DNA of 64,000 nucleotides from Chitinophaga solisilvae (GCF_009928525.1 NZ_JAABOK010000009.1:62001-126000); one strand, 5' to 3'; numbered from the stretch's first letter, positions 9,283-18,728 are shown. Made by a program: numbers and translations. Notes: generated from the letters alone by a model not told the origin.

Positions 9283-10119
9283 ATGCTACGGCAACCAGCA
9301 CTTATAAAAACAGGTGATTCATGGACGTTTGTTCAGCCGGACAACACTGTCAGCTTTTACAAGGAGCTGCTGACAGCCATGGAGCTGATGGACAGCCGGA
9401 TGATTGTAGCGGAGCGGATGTTGAGGAAGATTATCATGGTATGCGGTACCGGCAGTATAGATGCATTGCTGACGCTGGGACTGATACTGAACAGGTCCGG
9501 CCGCAGCATAGAAGGAGATGCGCTGATACACAGGGCGCACAGTATCTGTCTGGAAGCGATCCCGCCCTGTTTCGATACGAACCTGGATGAGGTGTACTGG
9601 TGTATTATTGAGAACCGGCCATTTCTGCGCTCTTTTCATGCGGTATGTGCCGCATATATCCGGGAACAGCAGTATGATAAGGCGCTGGAGAAAATCAATT
9701 ACCTGCTGCGCATTAACAAGGGCGACGACACGGACGTAAGCGCCATGTTGCCGGCATGTTACCTGCATCTGCAGCAGTATGAGGCATATATGGACTGGTA
9801 TAACGCGTTACCGGCCGGAAAAAGGACGATGGAAACTGCTTTCTGTTCTTTCCTGGCTTGTTTTAAACTGGGCAGAAAAGAGCTGGCACGTACAAAATTT
9901 CTGGAGGCCAGGCGGGAATATCCCCATATGGCAGCAGAGCTGATCAAATCCCATCACCGGTTCCCGGAGGATGAATTTGAGACTATGCAGGCGGAAATCC
10001 CTGCTGGGAGCAGGCAGGAAGCGTTTGTTTACTGGTATAAGTCAAAAGAACTGTGGCAGGCGGAAACAGCGCTGAAGCAATTTATGATGAGTATAGACAG
10101 CCATATCCTTCGACCATAA
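9283..10119 (+). CDS. Unknown cytoplasmic protein with TPR-like helical repeats
   Basis: The 278-residue product has no signal sequence or membrane helix. It is alpha-helical with regularly spaced phrases such as AYIREQQYDKALEKINYLL (about residues 123-141, partly quoted) and SAMLPACYLHLQQYEAYMDWY, which look like tetratricopeptide hairpins. I do not recognise a named family. A TAATCTTGC element about 35 bases upstream resembles a -7 box. It stands alone, with the convergent FecR-type gene 79 bases downstream. Confidence 0.65.
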   Translation: MLRQPALIKTGDSWTFVQPDNTVSFYKELLTAMELMDSRMIVAERMLRKIIMVCGTGSIDALLTLGLILNRSGRSIEGDALIHRAHSICLEAIPPCFDTNLDEVYWCIIENRPFLRSFHAVCAAYIREQQYDKALEKINYLLRINKGDDTDVSAMLPACYLHLQQYEAYMDWYNALPAGKRTMETAFCSFLACFKLGRKELARTKFLEARREYPHMAAELIKSHHRFPEDEFETMQAEIPAGSRQEAFVYWYKSKELWQAETALKQFMMSIDSHILRP

Positions 10120-10198
10120 TTGTTTACCGTTCCCCAAAATAGCGGCAAAGGCATCGCGGTACATGTAAGGCATAAATACATGGCCGCATGTCTGCCGC

Positions 10199-10786
10199 CT
10201 ATGGCAACTGTAAAGCCAGGTGCAGGGTCTGATCCTGGAAATAATACCGTACCCCGGTCGTATATTGCAGCACCTGCAGAAATGATTCCAGGGATTGAGC
10301 CTTATCCATAGCGCCGGTAAAGAGTTTACGGGCCACTGCCGGGTCGTCCAGTACTACGGGGGTATTAAACCAGCGGGGCATCAGTTCAGCCACTTCCTGC
10401 ATGGTAGCGTTGTGGAATACATGTACCGACCAGTTGCTCACCGCATCGGGTAAAGCCGGCTGGTTCATATGTGCCAGCTGCTGCTGATGTTCCCTTATCG
10501 CCCTGTTTTCCCGTTCCTGCCTGCTGTGCAGGAAACCGAACAGGCAAAGAGCAAACATCATAATGGCAATACAGGCAGCCACCACCCGGTAGTTATAAGG
10601 CCTGATATCATCTTCGCGCACCAGCTCATCCTCTACTGCCAGCCATCCCGCACCGGCATCCGTAACATCCTTCCCGCGATCTATCTTTCCCTGACGGATC
10701 AGCCGCTGGTATTCAATCGCTACTCGCTTAGCATTGGGAACCCGATCCATCAGATCGAACAGCTCCCTGGTTTCTTTGTCGTTCAA
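10199..10786 (-). CDS. Shortened FecR-type anti-sigma protein without the FecR beta domain
   Basis: The 195-residue protein has a short cytoplasmic N-terminus (1-68), one membrane helix (about 69-88), and a periplasmic tail whose last 80 residues resemble the DUF4974 domain of FecR proteins: TMQEVAELMPRWFNTPVV, then LFTGAMDKAQSLESFLQVLQ and a closing QDQTLHLALQ. The roughly 150-residue FecR beta domain normally lying between helix and tail is absent. There is no ECF sigma gene and no SusC/TonB receptor beside it, so it is an orphan. The start codon is TTG, with GGAG a few bases upstream, and no ATG is available in frame nearby. It could be a degraded remnant or a specialised regulator. Confidence 0.6.
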   Translation of the reverse strand: MNDKETRELFDLMDRVPNAKRVAIEYQRLIRQGKIDRGKDVTDAGAGWLAVEDELVREDDIRPYNYRVVAACIAIMMFALCLFGFLHSRQERENRAIREHQQQLAHMNQPALPDAVSNWSVHVFHNATMQEVAELMPRWFNTPVVLDDPAVARKLFTGAMDKAQSLESFLQVLQYTTGVRYYFQDQTLHLALQLP

Positions 10787-11042
10787 ATCTCCGTTGTTTA
10801 AAGATTAGCAAAACATCAGTCCGGTCATCATCACGCCGGTTAAAGAACAGGTTAATACTGAAATAGCAGGTGTAGCATCGTTTAGAAGGTTAGCAGGGCA
10901 TTCAAACGGGTTAGGCCGGGTTCCGTGAGAATGTACGCACAAGGCCGGGAAATTCATTCCTCTTCCATATAAACGAAACCCTGTGATTTTTGGTTTTTCA
11001 TAATAAAACAAATTTTATTTGAGAATTAACGGACTCTACTGC

Positions 11043-11161
11043 TGATTTTGGAATTTACGGATTTGTGGATTTACGAATTTTTAAATGCAGCGGATATCTT
11101 CGCGAAGATCTTTGCCGCATTTAAAAATTCGTAAATCCCAAAATCCGTAAATCCCAAAATC
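11043..11161. repeat. 119-base imperfect palindrome, relative of the heptad-arm family
   Basis: The left arm starts gattttggaatttacgg and its mirror ends at 11161. The two halves match over about 60 positions with a few differences, and the centre is tcttcgcgaaga. The outer arms use AAATCCGTAAATCC-like units in place of the (A/G)CGAATT heptads of the ten main palindromes. The inner part still contains the GCGGAT and GCGAAGAT words found in their cores. Unlike those, it lies between divergent genes. Confidence 0.7.
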
Positions 11162-11233
11162 TATAAATCTCCTCACTTCAGGGAAAATGATCCATTGCAC
11201 AAAATCTCAAATAATTAAATAGTCAATTCTCTT

Positions 11234-11241
11234 TACCTTTG
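11234..11241 (+). promoter_or_regulatory. -7 promoter element of the sulfatase gene
   Basis: TACCTTTG fits the Bacteroidota -7 consensus TAnnTTTG and lies 22 bases before the ATG at 11264. No clear TTTG is seen about 19 bases upstream. Confidence 0.5.
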
Positions 11242-11263
11242 CGCCTCAATCTGAAAACAGCTG

Positions 11264-13213
11264 ATGAAATCTGTCAAAAACCGGTACGCCGTTCTCTTTG
11301 GCTTTATTGCCCTTTACCTGATATTATCCTTCTTAGTTCGTGCTGCGCTGCTGATATGGGCATTTCCCCAGTCGGGCATGACCGCTGCCAATATTTTCCC
11401 TGTATTTGCAAAAGGATTTATATACGACGCAGGCGTTTCCCTGTTCTTTACCATTGCCTATGCGCTTTATCTGCTGGTATTGCCGCAGCGGCTCAACAAC
11501 ACGCTCTTCAACCGCATCTTTACCTATACGGGGTTCTTCCTGGCACTGATGATTGTCATGTTCTCCTTCTTTGCAGAATTCACATTCTGGGGCGAATATT
11601 CCGGCCGGTTCGATTTCATCGCCGTGGATTATCTGATATATACCTATGAGGTGATCAGCAATATCAATCAATCTTATCCCTTACCATGGCTGATCGGCGG
11701 TGTAGTAGCCGGCACGGTGCTGCTGACCTGGCTGATGAGCCGCAACGGTAATTTCCGCCGCAGCTTCCGGTCCAATATGCCCTTCGGCAGAAGACTGGCT
11801 ACCTTCCTCGCGCTGCTGGGACTACTGCTGTCACATGCCTTCTTTATCAGTAATACCTGGGCTGAAAAAAGCAAGAACCGCTACGCACAGGAATTATCCA
11901 AAGCGGGCATCTATTCTTTCATATCTGCCTACCTGAACAACGAACTGGCGTACGACAAATATTACCTGCTGGAAGATGAAAACACCGCCTTCACCCAGGT
12001 ACGCCAGCTGCTGCAACAACCGGATGCCCGTTACCTGGAAAACGGGAAGAGCATATTCCGCAGTATAACGGATACGGCTATACCGGTAAAGCCCAACGTC
12101 ATCATGGTGACCATCGAGAGCTTCAGTGCCGATTTTATGGCCCGCTTCGGTAACAAGGAAAATATAACACCGGTACTGGACAGTATCGCCCGGGAAGGTG
12201 TATTGTTCACCAACATGTATGCAACCGGCACCCGGACTGTCAGAGGTATGGAAGCCCTCACGCTGGCGGTGCCGCCTACACCCGGACAAAGCATCGTGCG
12301 CAGGAAAAACAATGAAAACCTCTTCTCCGCCGGCAGCATCTTCCGTAAGCAGGGATATGAAGCCACCTTCTTTTACGGAGGCGACGGCTACTTCGATAAT
12401 ATGAATAAATTCTTCGGCAACAACGGCTACGATATTACTGACAGGCTGCGTTCCCGGCTCGTAGACGACCAGATTGCCACCAGACGTACCCATATCCCCG
12501 ACAGCGCCGTACAGTTTGAAAATGCCTGGGGCGTCTGCGATGAAGACATCTACAATGCCGCTATTAAAAGCGCAGATGAAAAATATGCCGCAGGCAAACA
12601 GTTCTATGATTTTATCATGACTACCTCCAACCACCGCCCATTCACCTATCCTGCCGGAAAAATTGACATCCCTTCCGGCAGCAGCCGCGAAGGTGCGGTG
12701 AAGTATACGGATTATGCCATCGGACAGTTCCTGCAGAAAATCCGTACCAAACCCTGGTTTGCCAACACTGTTATCATCTTTGTAGCAGACCATTGCGCCA
12801 GCAGTGCCGGTAAAAATGAAATTGAAGTCAGCAAATACCATATCCCCTGCATACTCTATAATGTGCCTGGCGCCGCACCGCAGGAAATATCCGCCATGTG
12901 CTCACAGATAGATCTTTATCCTACCTTGCTGGGTATGCTGCATTGGTCGTACAACAGTAATTTCTACGGGCAGAATGTACTGGCTCCCGGCTATCAGCCA
13001 CGCGCCATGGTGAGTACCTATCAAAAGCTCGCTTACCTGGAACCCGGTAAACTGGTGATATTAAGTCCGCAGCAAAAAGCACAGTGTTTCTCCTGGAATC
13101 AGGACAAAAACGACCTGCAGCCAATAGCTACCGACAATACATTGTTACAACATGGGTTGGCTACCTACCAGACCGCCTATGCACTGTTTAAAAACGGTGG
13201 CATGCGTAAATAA
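11264..13213 (+). CDS. LTA synthase family sulfatase / phosphoglycerol transferase-like membrane protein
   Basis: The 649-residue protein has five N-terminal membrane helices (about residues 10-190) followed by an extracytoplasmic sulfatase-fold domain (about 270-600). VMVTIESFS supplies the metal-binding glutamate, and TGTRTVRGMEAL supplies the threonine that acts as nucleophile in lipoteichoic acid synthases. FVADHCASS gives the distal metal site. Gram-negative members transfer phosphoglycerol or phosphoethanolamine to envelope glycans or lipids; the substrate here is unknown. The gene stands alone behind its own -7 element. Confidence 0.88.
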   Translation: MKSVKNRYAVLFGFIALYLILSFLVRAALLIWAFPQSGMTAANIFPVFAKGFIYDAGVSLFFTIAYALYLLVLPQRLNNTLFNRIFTYTGFFLALMIVMFSFFAEFTFWGEYSGRFDFIAVDYLIYTYEVISNINQSYPLPWLIGGVVAGTVLLTWLMSRNGNFRRSFRSNMPFGRRLATFLALLGLLLSHAFFISNTWAEKSKNRYAQELSKAGIYSFISAYLNNELAYDKYYLLEDENTAFTQVRQLLQQPDARYLENGKSIFRSITDTAIPVKPNVIMVTIESFSADFMARFGNKENITPVLDSIAREGVLFTNMYATGTRTVRGMEALTLAVPPTPGQSIVRRKNNENLFSAGSIFRKQGYEATFFYGGDGYFDNMNKFFGNNGYDITDRLRSRLVDDQIATRRTHIPDSAVQFENAWGVCDEDIYNAAIKSADEKYAAGKQFYDFIMTTSNHRPFTYPAGKIDIPSGSSREGAVKYTDYAIGQFLQKIRTKPWFANTVIIFVADHCASSAGKNEIEVSKYHIPCILYNVPGAAPQEISAMCSQIDLYPTLLGMLHWSYNSNFYGQNVLAPGYQPRAMVSTYQKLAYLEPGKLVILSPQQKAQCFSWNQDKNDLQPIATDNTLLQHGLATYQTAYALFKNGGMRK

Positions 13214-13401
13214 TTTATTTGTTGTAGTCTGACTAATTTTAGTAAATTTATTATTCTGGTATTTTTTCCCGGAATGGGGTAATCTATGTTCCTTAACTCT
13301 TGCCTGCTTTATTCATTGTCCTGTATTCAATAGTATTGCGTGACCTGCCTGCAACGGGTTCCATGCATATCGGTTTTCAGAATTGATTAAACGATTTCCC
13401 C

Positions 13402-15969
13402 ATGCTGGCGAACACTTTTCCCGACGATGAGGCTGGAAGTATAAAGGTCGGCGAATCATTGGAAGCATTGATATGGCAACACCCTGTTTCCAGGGAACAA
13501 AAGGCGCTGGAAATAATATCTCAGCTGCATGATGATTTCGCTGCATACAAAACCCACTCCCAGATTAATGAAGCGCTGCTGCAAACCCTGACGGCTTTTA
13601 CCGGCAGTGAATATGGATTTATCGGTGAGCCGGAAAATAATAACAGCACTTCCGGCCTGTGCATAAAGGCGGTATGTAATATGCGCCGGCATCCCGATGT
13701 GCGGCCCTACTTCGGAACACGCACAGATGACGGACAATACCTGATTCAGCTGCATACCTTATCCACACAGGTATTGCTGACGGGCCGCCCGGTGCTGAAT
13801 AACAATCCGGCTGCCGACGAGCGCCCTGCCGGCAAGCCTGCATGCCCCACGCCCATCTTCCGTAATTTCCTCGGCCTGCCACTGATCCGCAAAGGAGAAG
13901 TAACGGGTATGATAGGCTTCGCAGACCGGGAAGGCGGTTACGATCCCGGTATCATTGCCCTGCTGCGGCCCATCCTGTTTACCTATACTACCTTATTGTA
14001 TACCGATCAGGCCGATACCCTCCGCGCCGGTATGGAAGCTGCCAACAGACAGTTGTCTGCCGACATCGACGCGCTGATGAACACCCTGGATGATATTGTT
14101 TTTGAAATGGATGAACACAAAGTGTTCACCAAAGTATGGTGCAAACAGGAAAACCTGCTGTTCATTCCCATGAAGGAAGTGATCGGCAAAAGCATCAGCG
14201 AGGTAATGGGCGAACATTCCACCGCCTTCTGCAAGATGGCTGATACACTCCTGCTCACCGGAGAACCACAATACTACGAGTATACCGACATACGTCAGAA
14301 CCTGCACCACTGGTACGCACTCAAAATGAGTCAGATCATGACCAGCCAGCCTGGTCCGAAACGACTGCTGCTGCTCATCCAGAATATCACCCAACGCAAA
14401 CGTGATGAACTGGAACTACGCCATGTTAACGCGGCCCTTGCCCGTAATATTCACCTGCTGGACATCACCCAGCAGATGGGATTGATAGGCGGATGGGAAT
14501 TCAATATCGTTACCGGAGAAATTTACTGGACCCGGCAGGTTTACCAGATGCGGGAGGTACCGGAAAACTTCAGGCCCTCCTTCGATGACGGCGCATTCTA
14601 TCATCCGGATGACCGGCCCCTGCTCCAGGCCGCGCACCAGCAGCTGCTGGTGCAGCAGAAAAGATTCTGCCTGGAACTGCGGCATATCTCTGCCAGAAAT
14701 ACCTGTAAATGGGTCAAAACCGTAGGCATGCCTGTTTATACCAATGATACCCTCACGCACTTCAGGGGTATCATTATGGATATAGACAAACAGAAACTGT
14801 CTGAACTGGAACTTGGTCAGGCCAGGGTCAACGCAGAACAGGCCGCCAAAGGCCGCAGCGATTTTCTTTCTGTGATGAGCCATGAAATCCGGACACCCCT
14901 CAATGCCATCATCGGCATCGCCGGCATTATGCAGGACGACCCTGCCGCAGATCATAAAGAAGTGCTGCATAGCCTGCAGTTTTCTGCCAATCATCTGCTG
15001 GGCCTTGTCAACGATATCCTCGATTTCAGCAAGATTGAAGCCGGGAAGATAGAGCTGGAACATGTTCCGCTGAACCTGCGGGAACTTGTGCAGGATATTG
15101 CTGCCAACTTCCAGCCGCTGGCAAAAGCCAAAGGCATCAAACTATACACCAACATAGACCACGACCTGGCCGTCCAGATTACCGGCGATCCGGTACGTCT
15201 TTCGCAGATACTGAGCAACCTGGTCAACAACGCCATCAAGTTCACCGACAAGGGCGCCGTTACCCTGGAGATACACCAGGAATCCTACATCCGTGGCAAA
15301 TGCAGCATCAGCTTCAAGGTAAAGGATACCGGTGTGGGCATCGCACCGGAAATGCTGGAGCAGGTATTTGATACTTTTGTTCAGGAAGATTCTGCCACGA
15401 CCCGCCAGTACGGCGGTACAGGACTGGGCCTCGCCATTACACGCAGGCTGGTGGAGCTGATGCAGGGCAACATTCATATCTCCAGCGTAAAAGGAGCCGG
15501 CACCACCTTCTATTTCACCCTGGATTTTGAGCTGCCGGAATCAGCGGCAGCAGATCGTCAGACCGACCTTTCGCTGCCACCCGGATTTCTCACAGGCATG
15601 CACCTGCTCATCGTGGAAGATAATAAAATCAATGTACGCGTCATGCAGCTGCAGCTGGCCAAATCCGGCGCCACTACCACCGTTGCCGTCAATGGTAAGG
15701 ATGCCATCCTCAAAATGGAACAGCAGAAATTCGATGGCGTCATGCTGGATCTCCATATGCCCGAAATGAACGGCTACGAAACTATCCCACATATCCGCAC
15801 CCTGCAGCCCAACGCTTTCATCGTAGTACTCACCGCCGATATCATGCCCGAAGTATCCGAACGCCTCCACGCACTACATGTAAAGGATATACTTCCCAAA
15901 CCCTATAAGGCAACGGATTTGTACCGGGTACTGGTGAAGTACAGGTTGTCGGTTACGGATATGTTTTGA
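13402..15969 (+). CDS. Hybrid histidine kinase with GAF, PAS and receiver domains
   Basis: The 855-residue protein lacks a signal sequence or membrane helix and is probably cytoplasmic. Domains in order are a GAF-like region (about 40-205, GLPLIRKGEVTGMIGFADR), two PAS regions (about 215-330 and 345-460), and a HisKA dimerisation domain with SHEIRTPLNAIIG around residue 493 (phosphorylated His). These are followed by HATPase_c (LVNNAIKFT; GGTGLGLAITRRL) and a C-terminal receiver (about 735-850, phospho-acceptor Asp in VMLDLHMPEMNGYE). The signal is unknown. No output protein or HPt gene is adjacent. Palindrome copy 1 begins one base after its stop codon. Confidence 0.92.
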   Translation: MLANTFPDDEAGSIKVGESLEALIWQHPVSREQKALEIISQLHDDFAAYKTHSQINEALLQTLTAFTGSEYGFIGEPENNNSTSGLCIKAVCNMRRHPDVRPYFGTRTDDGQYLIQLHTLSTQVLLTGRPVLNNNPAADERPAGKPACPTPIFRNFLGLPLIRKGEVTGMIGFADREGGYDPGIIALLRPILFTYTTLLYTDQADTLRAGMEAANRQLSADIDALMNTLDDIVFEMDEHKVFTKVWCKQENLLFIPMKEVIGKSISEVMGEHSTAFCKMADTLLLTGEPQYYEYTDIRQNLHHWYALKMSQIMTSQPGPKRLLLLIQNITQRKRDELELRHVNAALARNIHLLDITQQMGLIGGWEFNIVTGEIYWTRQVYQMREVPENFRPSFDDGAFYHPDDRPLLQAAHQQLLVQQKRFCLELRHISARNTCKWVKTVGMPVYTNDTLTHFRGIIMDIDKQKLSELELGQARVNAEQAAKGRSDFLSVMSHEIRTPLNAIIGIAGIMQDDPAADHKEVLHSLQFSANHLLGLVNDILDFSKIEAGKIELEHVPLNLRELVQDIAANFQPLAKAKGIKLYTNIDHDLAVQITGDPVRLSQILSNLVNNAIKFTDKGAVTLEIHQESYIRGKCSISFKVKDTGVGIAPEMLEQVFDTFVQEDSATTRQYGGTGLGLAITRRLVELMQGNIHISSVKGAGTTFYFTLDFELPESAAADRQTDLSLPPGFLTGMHLLIVEDNKINVRVMQLQLAKSGATTTVAVNGKDAILKMEQQKFDGVMLDLHMPEMNGYETIPHIRTLQPNAFIVVLTADIMPEVSERLHALHVKDILPKPYKATDLYRVLVKYRLSVTDMF

Positions 15970-15970
15970 A

Positions 15971-16114
15971 ATAATTACGAATTACGAATTGCGAATTACG
16001 AATGAGGAGCGAAGATTTAAGCGAAGAAGCGGATACATAATAGTAATATCGCTTCGGTCTTCGTTTATATCTTCGCTCCTCATTCGTAATTCGCAATTCG
16101 TAATTCGTAATTAT
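15971..16114. repeat. Stop-codon palindrome, copy 1
   Basis: This 144-base palindrome starts one base after the TGA at 15967-15969. The outer arms are a series of (A/G)CGAATT heptads. They pair perfectly over about 46 bases on each side, including the shared gaggagcgaagat segment; the middle is imperfect but repeats GCGAAG words. It lies between tandem genes and ends 28 bases before bioA. Confidence 0.95.
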
Positions 16115-16130
16115 TCCCCCAAATAACTCC

Positions 16131-16138
16131 TACTTTTG
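16131..16138 (+). promoter_or_regulatory. -7 element of bioA, four bases before the start codon
   Basis: TACTTTTG matches TAnnTTTG and is followed by ctcc and the ATG at 16143. If used, transcription begins at or next to the start codon, giving a leaderless mRNA. The -33 position falls inside the end of palindrome copy 1. Confidence 0.55.
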
Positions 16139-16142
16139 CTCC

Positions 16143-17414
16143 ATGTTAAAAGACAACCTCTCTTCAAGAGATCTAAGTGTAATATGGCATCCTTATACAC
16201 AGATGCAGACTGCGCCGGCGCCGATCGGGATTGTTCGGGGAGAAGGCGCTTGTCTATATGATGAAGACAACAACAGTTATATAGATGCGACCTCCAGCTG
16301 GTGGGTGAATATACATGGGCATGCGCATCCTTATATGGCGCAGCAGCTGGCTGCGCAGGCGATGGAATTACAGCACTGTATTTTTGCCGGTTATACGCAT
16401 CCGCCTGCGGTGAACCTGGCAGAACGGTTACTGCAGATATTGCCGGGAGAACAAAGCCGGGTATTTTATTCTGACAACGGCTCTACCGCCGTAGAGGTAG
16501 CGTTGAAGATGGCGCTGCAGTACTGGGATAACAAGGGGCAACGCCGCCATAAAATTATGGCTTTTAAAAATGCCTATCATGGTGATACCTTCGGCGCAAT
16601 GAGCGTGAGCGGCCGCAGTGTTTTCACCCGTGTATTCGATGATTTCCTTTTCGAAGTACATTTTCTTGATGTGCCGACGCCAGAGAACACCGACCATCTC
16701 ATTCAGGAGATTGCCGCACTGGGACCGGACCAGGTAGCCGCTTTCATCTTTGAACCGTTGCTGCAGGGTTCCGGTGGTATGGTGATGTACGATATACCCT
16801 CTTTTGACAGACTCCTGCAATATTGCGCCGGCAATGACATACTGCTGATCGCTGATGAAGTGATGACCGGTTTCGGAAGAACAGGGAAAAATTTTGCGAT
16901 GGAATATGTAACCACCGCACCGGATATGATCTGTCTGTCCAAAGGACTTACCGGCGGCAGTATGGCGCTGGGAGTTACCACCTGCACTGCTACAATCTAT
17001 GATGCGTTTCTATCTACCGACAAGCTGAAAACATTATTCCACGGCCACTCCTTTACAGCTAATCCGCTGGCTTGTACCATGGCGCTGGCCAGCCTGGACC
17101 TGTTTCTGCATCCCGACTGCGCTGCCAACCGGCAACGTATCCACGAACGGCACCTCCGTTTCCTGGAGGAACTACAGCAACTACCCGGCATCAAAAATCC
17201 AAGACTGCTGGGTACCATCCTGGCCTTCGAAATAATTACCACCAACGCCGACGGCTATACGAATAGTCTTGCGGATCATCTGCACCGCTTCTTCCGGGAA
17301 AAACGTGTCATGCTCCGCCCACTCGGCAACACCCTCTATATTCTTCCTCCTTATTGTATTACTGATACACAGCTGGATACGGTGTATGGTAGTATAAGGG
17401 AACTGCTTAAATAA
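16143..17414 (+). CDS. bioA: Adenosylmethionine-8-amino-7-oxononanoate aminotransferase
   Basis: The 423-residue PLP enzyme makes 7,8-diaminopelargonate from KAPA using S-adenosylmethionine as amino donor, the third-last step of biotin synthesis. Family signatures are IWHPYTQMQ near the N-terminus, SSWWVNIHGHAHP (about 52-64), YSDNGSTAVEVALKMA, DEVMTGFGRTGK, and CLSKGLTGGSMALG with the PLP-binding lysine. Length is normal. No bioB, bioC or bioD is adjacent; bioF lies 43 kb away in the window. The stop codon TAA overlaps the first bases of palindrome copy 2. Confidence 0.95.
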   Translation: MLKDNLSSRDLSVIWHPYTQMQTAPAPIGIVRGEGACLYDEDNNSYIDATSSWWVNIHGHAHPYMAQQLAAQAMELQHCIFAGYTHPPAVNLAERLLQILPGEQSRVFYSDNGSTAVEVALKMALQYWDNKGQRRHKIMAFKNAYHGDTFGAMSVSGRSVFTRVFDDFLFEVHFLDVPTPENTDHLIQEIAALGPDQVAAFIFEPLLQGSGGMVMYDIPSFDRLLQYCAGNDILLIADEVMTGFGRTGKNFAMEYVTTAPDMICLSKGLTGGSMALGVTTCTATIYDAFLSTDKLKTLFHGHSFTANPLACTMALASLDLFLHPDCAANRQRIHERHLRFLEELQQLPGIKNPRLLGTILAFEIITTNADGYTNSLADHLHRFFREKRVMLRPLGNTLYILPPYCITDTQLDTVYGSIRELLK

Positions 17415-17559
17415 TTACGAATTGCGAATTACGAATTACGAATGTAGAAGCGGAGAGCAAAATGCAGATTAATTAGGATGACTTTTATAAATATCACCTT
17501 TAATCTACATTTAGCTCTCCGCTTCTACATTCGTAATTCGCAATTCGCAATTCGTAATT
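17413..17559. repeat. Stop-codon palindrome, copy 2
   Basis: This 147-base palindrome overlaps the bioA stop codon (17412-17414). It ends one base before the stop codon of the convergent gene at 17561, so it fills the whole space between two gene ends. Outer heptad arms differ at one position; the inner tagaagcggagagc segment is mirrored, and the centre is partly unpaired. Confidence 0.95.
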
Positions 17560-17560
17560 T

Positions 17561-18055
17561 CTACTTAACCGGTACCGTCACTTTCGTATCATCCCATTCA
17601 AATACTACGGCATTTCCAGGGAGGGTGAAGGTCAGTTTTTCTACGGGTGTTTTCAGGGTTTCGCGCGCCACTTTTACGGAGGCTACGTCCTGTCCTTTAT
17701 TTTTTTCGTAGTCGTAAGCGCCCCACTGACCCAGTTTGCTGTTCAGGATAACCGTCCAGGTTTTAGGATCCGGAATAGTGAAGAGTGTATAGGTACCTGC
17801 TTTTACGGATTTACCACCAAATACCACGTCTTTGTTGAAAGTGATTTCAGTAGCTTCGTTAGCGCCGGTACGCCATACTTTACCGAATGGCTCCAGGGTA
17901 CCGAAGATAGCGCGGCCATTTTTGGAAGGCTGGCCGTATACTACTTTCATGTCTTTATTTTCAACGGATACTTTAGGGCTCTTTTTGGCCTTTTCCTGAG
18001 CAAAACCCAGGGTGGTGGCGGCCAGGAAGAAGGTTGCCAATAAAAGGTGTTTCAT
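17561..18055 (-). CDS. DUF2911 family exported protein
   Basis: The 164-residue protein has a signal sequence (MKHLLLATFFLAATTLGFAQ, cleavage after about residue 19) and a DUF2911 domain. Its typical phrases are VVYGQPSKNGRAIFG, GKVWRTGANEATEI, VKAGTYTLFTIP and LGQWGAYDY. The family is frequent in Bacteroidota and of unknown biochemical role; the fold is predicted to be a beta sandwich. It is monocistronic, ending at palindrome copy 2. Confidence 0.9.
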   Translation of the reverse strand: MKHLLLATFFLAATTLGFAQEKAKKSPKVSVENKDMKVVYGQPSKNGRAIFGTLEPFGKVWRTGANEATEITFNKDVVFGGKSVKAGTYTLFTIPDPKTWTVILNSKLGQWGAYDYEKNKGQDVASVKVARETLKTPVEKLTFTLPGNAVVFEWDDTKVTVPVK

Positions 18056-18175
18056 TTAGATGTAGATTTTTTTTGTTGAAAGAAGTGTGTTTAAGAAGTC
18101 AGACAATTTAAACTATAAATTCTGACTCCACCCACATAATTGGATCAATGGTAAAATACCTACATATAATGTCAG

Positions 18176-18706
18176 CTATTGGCGTTCGCAGATGCGGCTC
18201 AGTTTTGTCAGCCCCGCATCCATGGCTGGTCCATAGATACGATCAGAAATAAATCCGCGCAGTTTCCACCAGGGCAGCATGCCAAGCTTTATTTCCATAT
18301 GCCAGAAGATGGCAGTTCCCTGCCCGTCTGCCGTAGGTTTCAGCTCAATACCTCCTTTTACCGGGCGCATGTTGGCAATATCCATCTGGTAATGTACGCC
18401 TTTGTCCTTCCGGCTATCGGTAATCATCACCTTGCCGCTGTTCAGTTGTCCGTGCCAGGAGTAGGAAGCGCCTGCTCCCTCCGCCTGCTGGCTATATACC
18501 AGCTGTGCGGTAGTATCCGGACGGCTCCAGGGATTCCACTGCTCCCAGGCTTTCAGGTTATTGACCTGTGCATATACGGAATCCAGCGGTGCGTGTATTA
18601 CGCCGGTACGCTCCACCACAGCGGTGGAAGGAAACACGAGGGATAAGAGGAATACAAACAGCGCGAATACGACTACGCTGAGCACGATTAATTTGAAAAA
18701 ACGCAT
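18176..18706 (-). CDS. Membrane-anchored SRPBCC (START-like) protein
   Basis: The 176-residue protein starts with one hydrophobic helix (about 5-26) followed by a polyketide-cyclase/SRPBCC domain (HAPLDSVYAQVNNLKAWEQWNPW, then SYSWHGQLNSGKV). It is similar in length and layout to the next gene upstream (18850-19386), so the two look like a tandem duplication. SRPBCC domains bind hydrophobic ligands; no ligand can be named. A 143-base spacer containing TTTGAGATTT repeats separates the pair. Confidence 0.82.
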   Translation of the reverse strand: MRFFKLIVLSVVVFALFVFLLSLVFPSTAVVERTGVIHAPLDSVYAQVNNLKAWEQWNPWSRPDTTAQLVYSQQAEGAGASYSWHGQLNSGKVMITDSRKDKGVHYQMDIANMRPVKGGIELKPTADGQGTAIFWHMEIKLGMLPWWKLRGFISDRIYGPAMDAGLTKLSRICERQ

Positions 18707-18728
18707 ACTAAAAAATGGTTGTTACTAA

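Larger units (their letters stand above)
10787..11263. other. Divergent gap between the FecR-type gene and the sulfatase gene
   Basis: No convincing gene was found in these 477 bases. A 68-codon minus-strand frame (10805-11011) lacks family resemblance. The stretch contains the palindrome at 11043-11161, a copy of the AAATCTCAAATAA repeat at about 11202-11222, and a -7 element TACCTTTG at 11234-11241 that fits the downstream gene. Confidence 0.6.

Noticed and set aside
10805..11011. 68-codon minus-strand frame before the FecR-type gene
   Set aside because: No family resemblance, no promoter or ribosome site fitting the start, and a composition like translated intergenic DNA; it is more likely the leader of the FecR-type gene.
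12198..12404. Antisense frames inside the sulfatase gene
   Set aside because: The plus-strand frame carries complete catalytic motifs; the antisense frames are products of codon bias.
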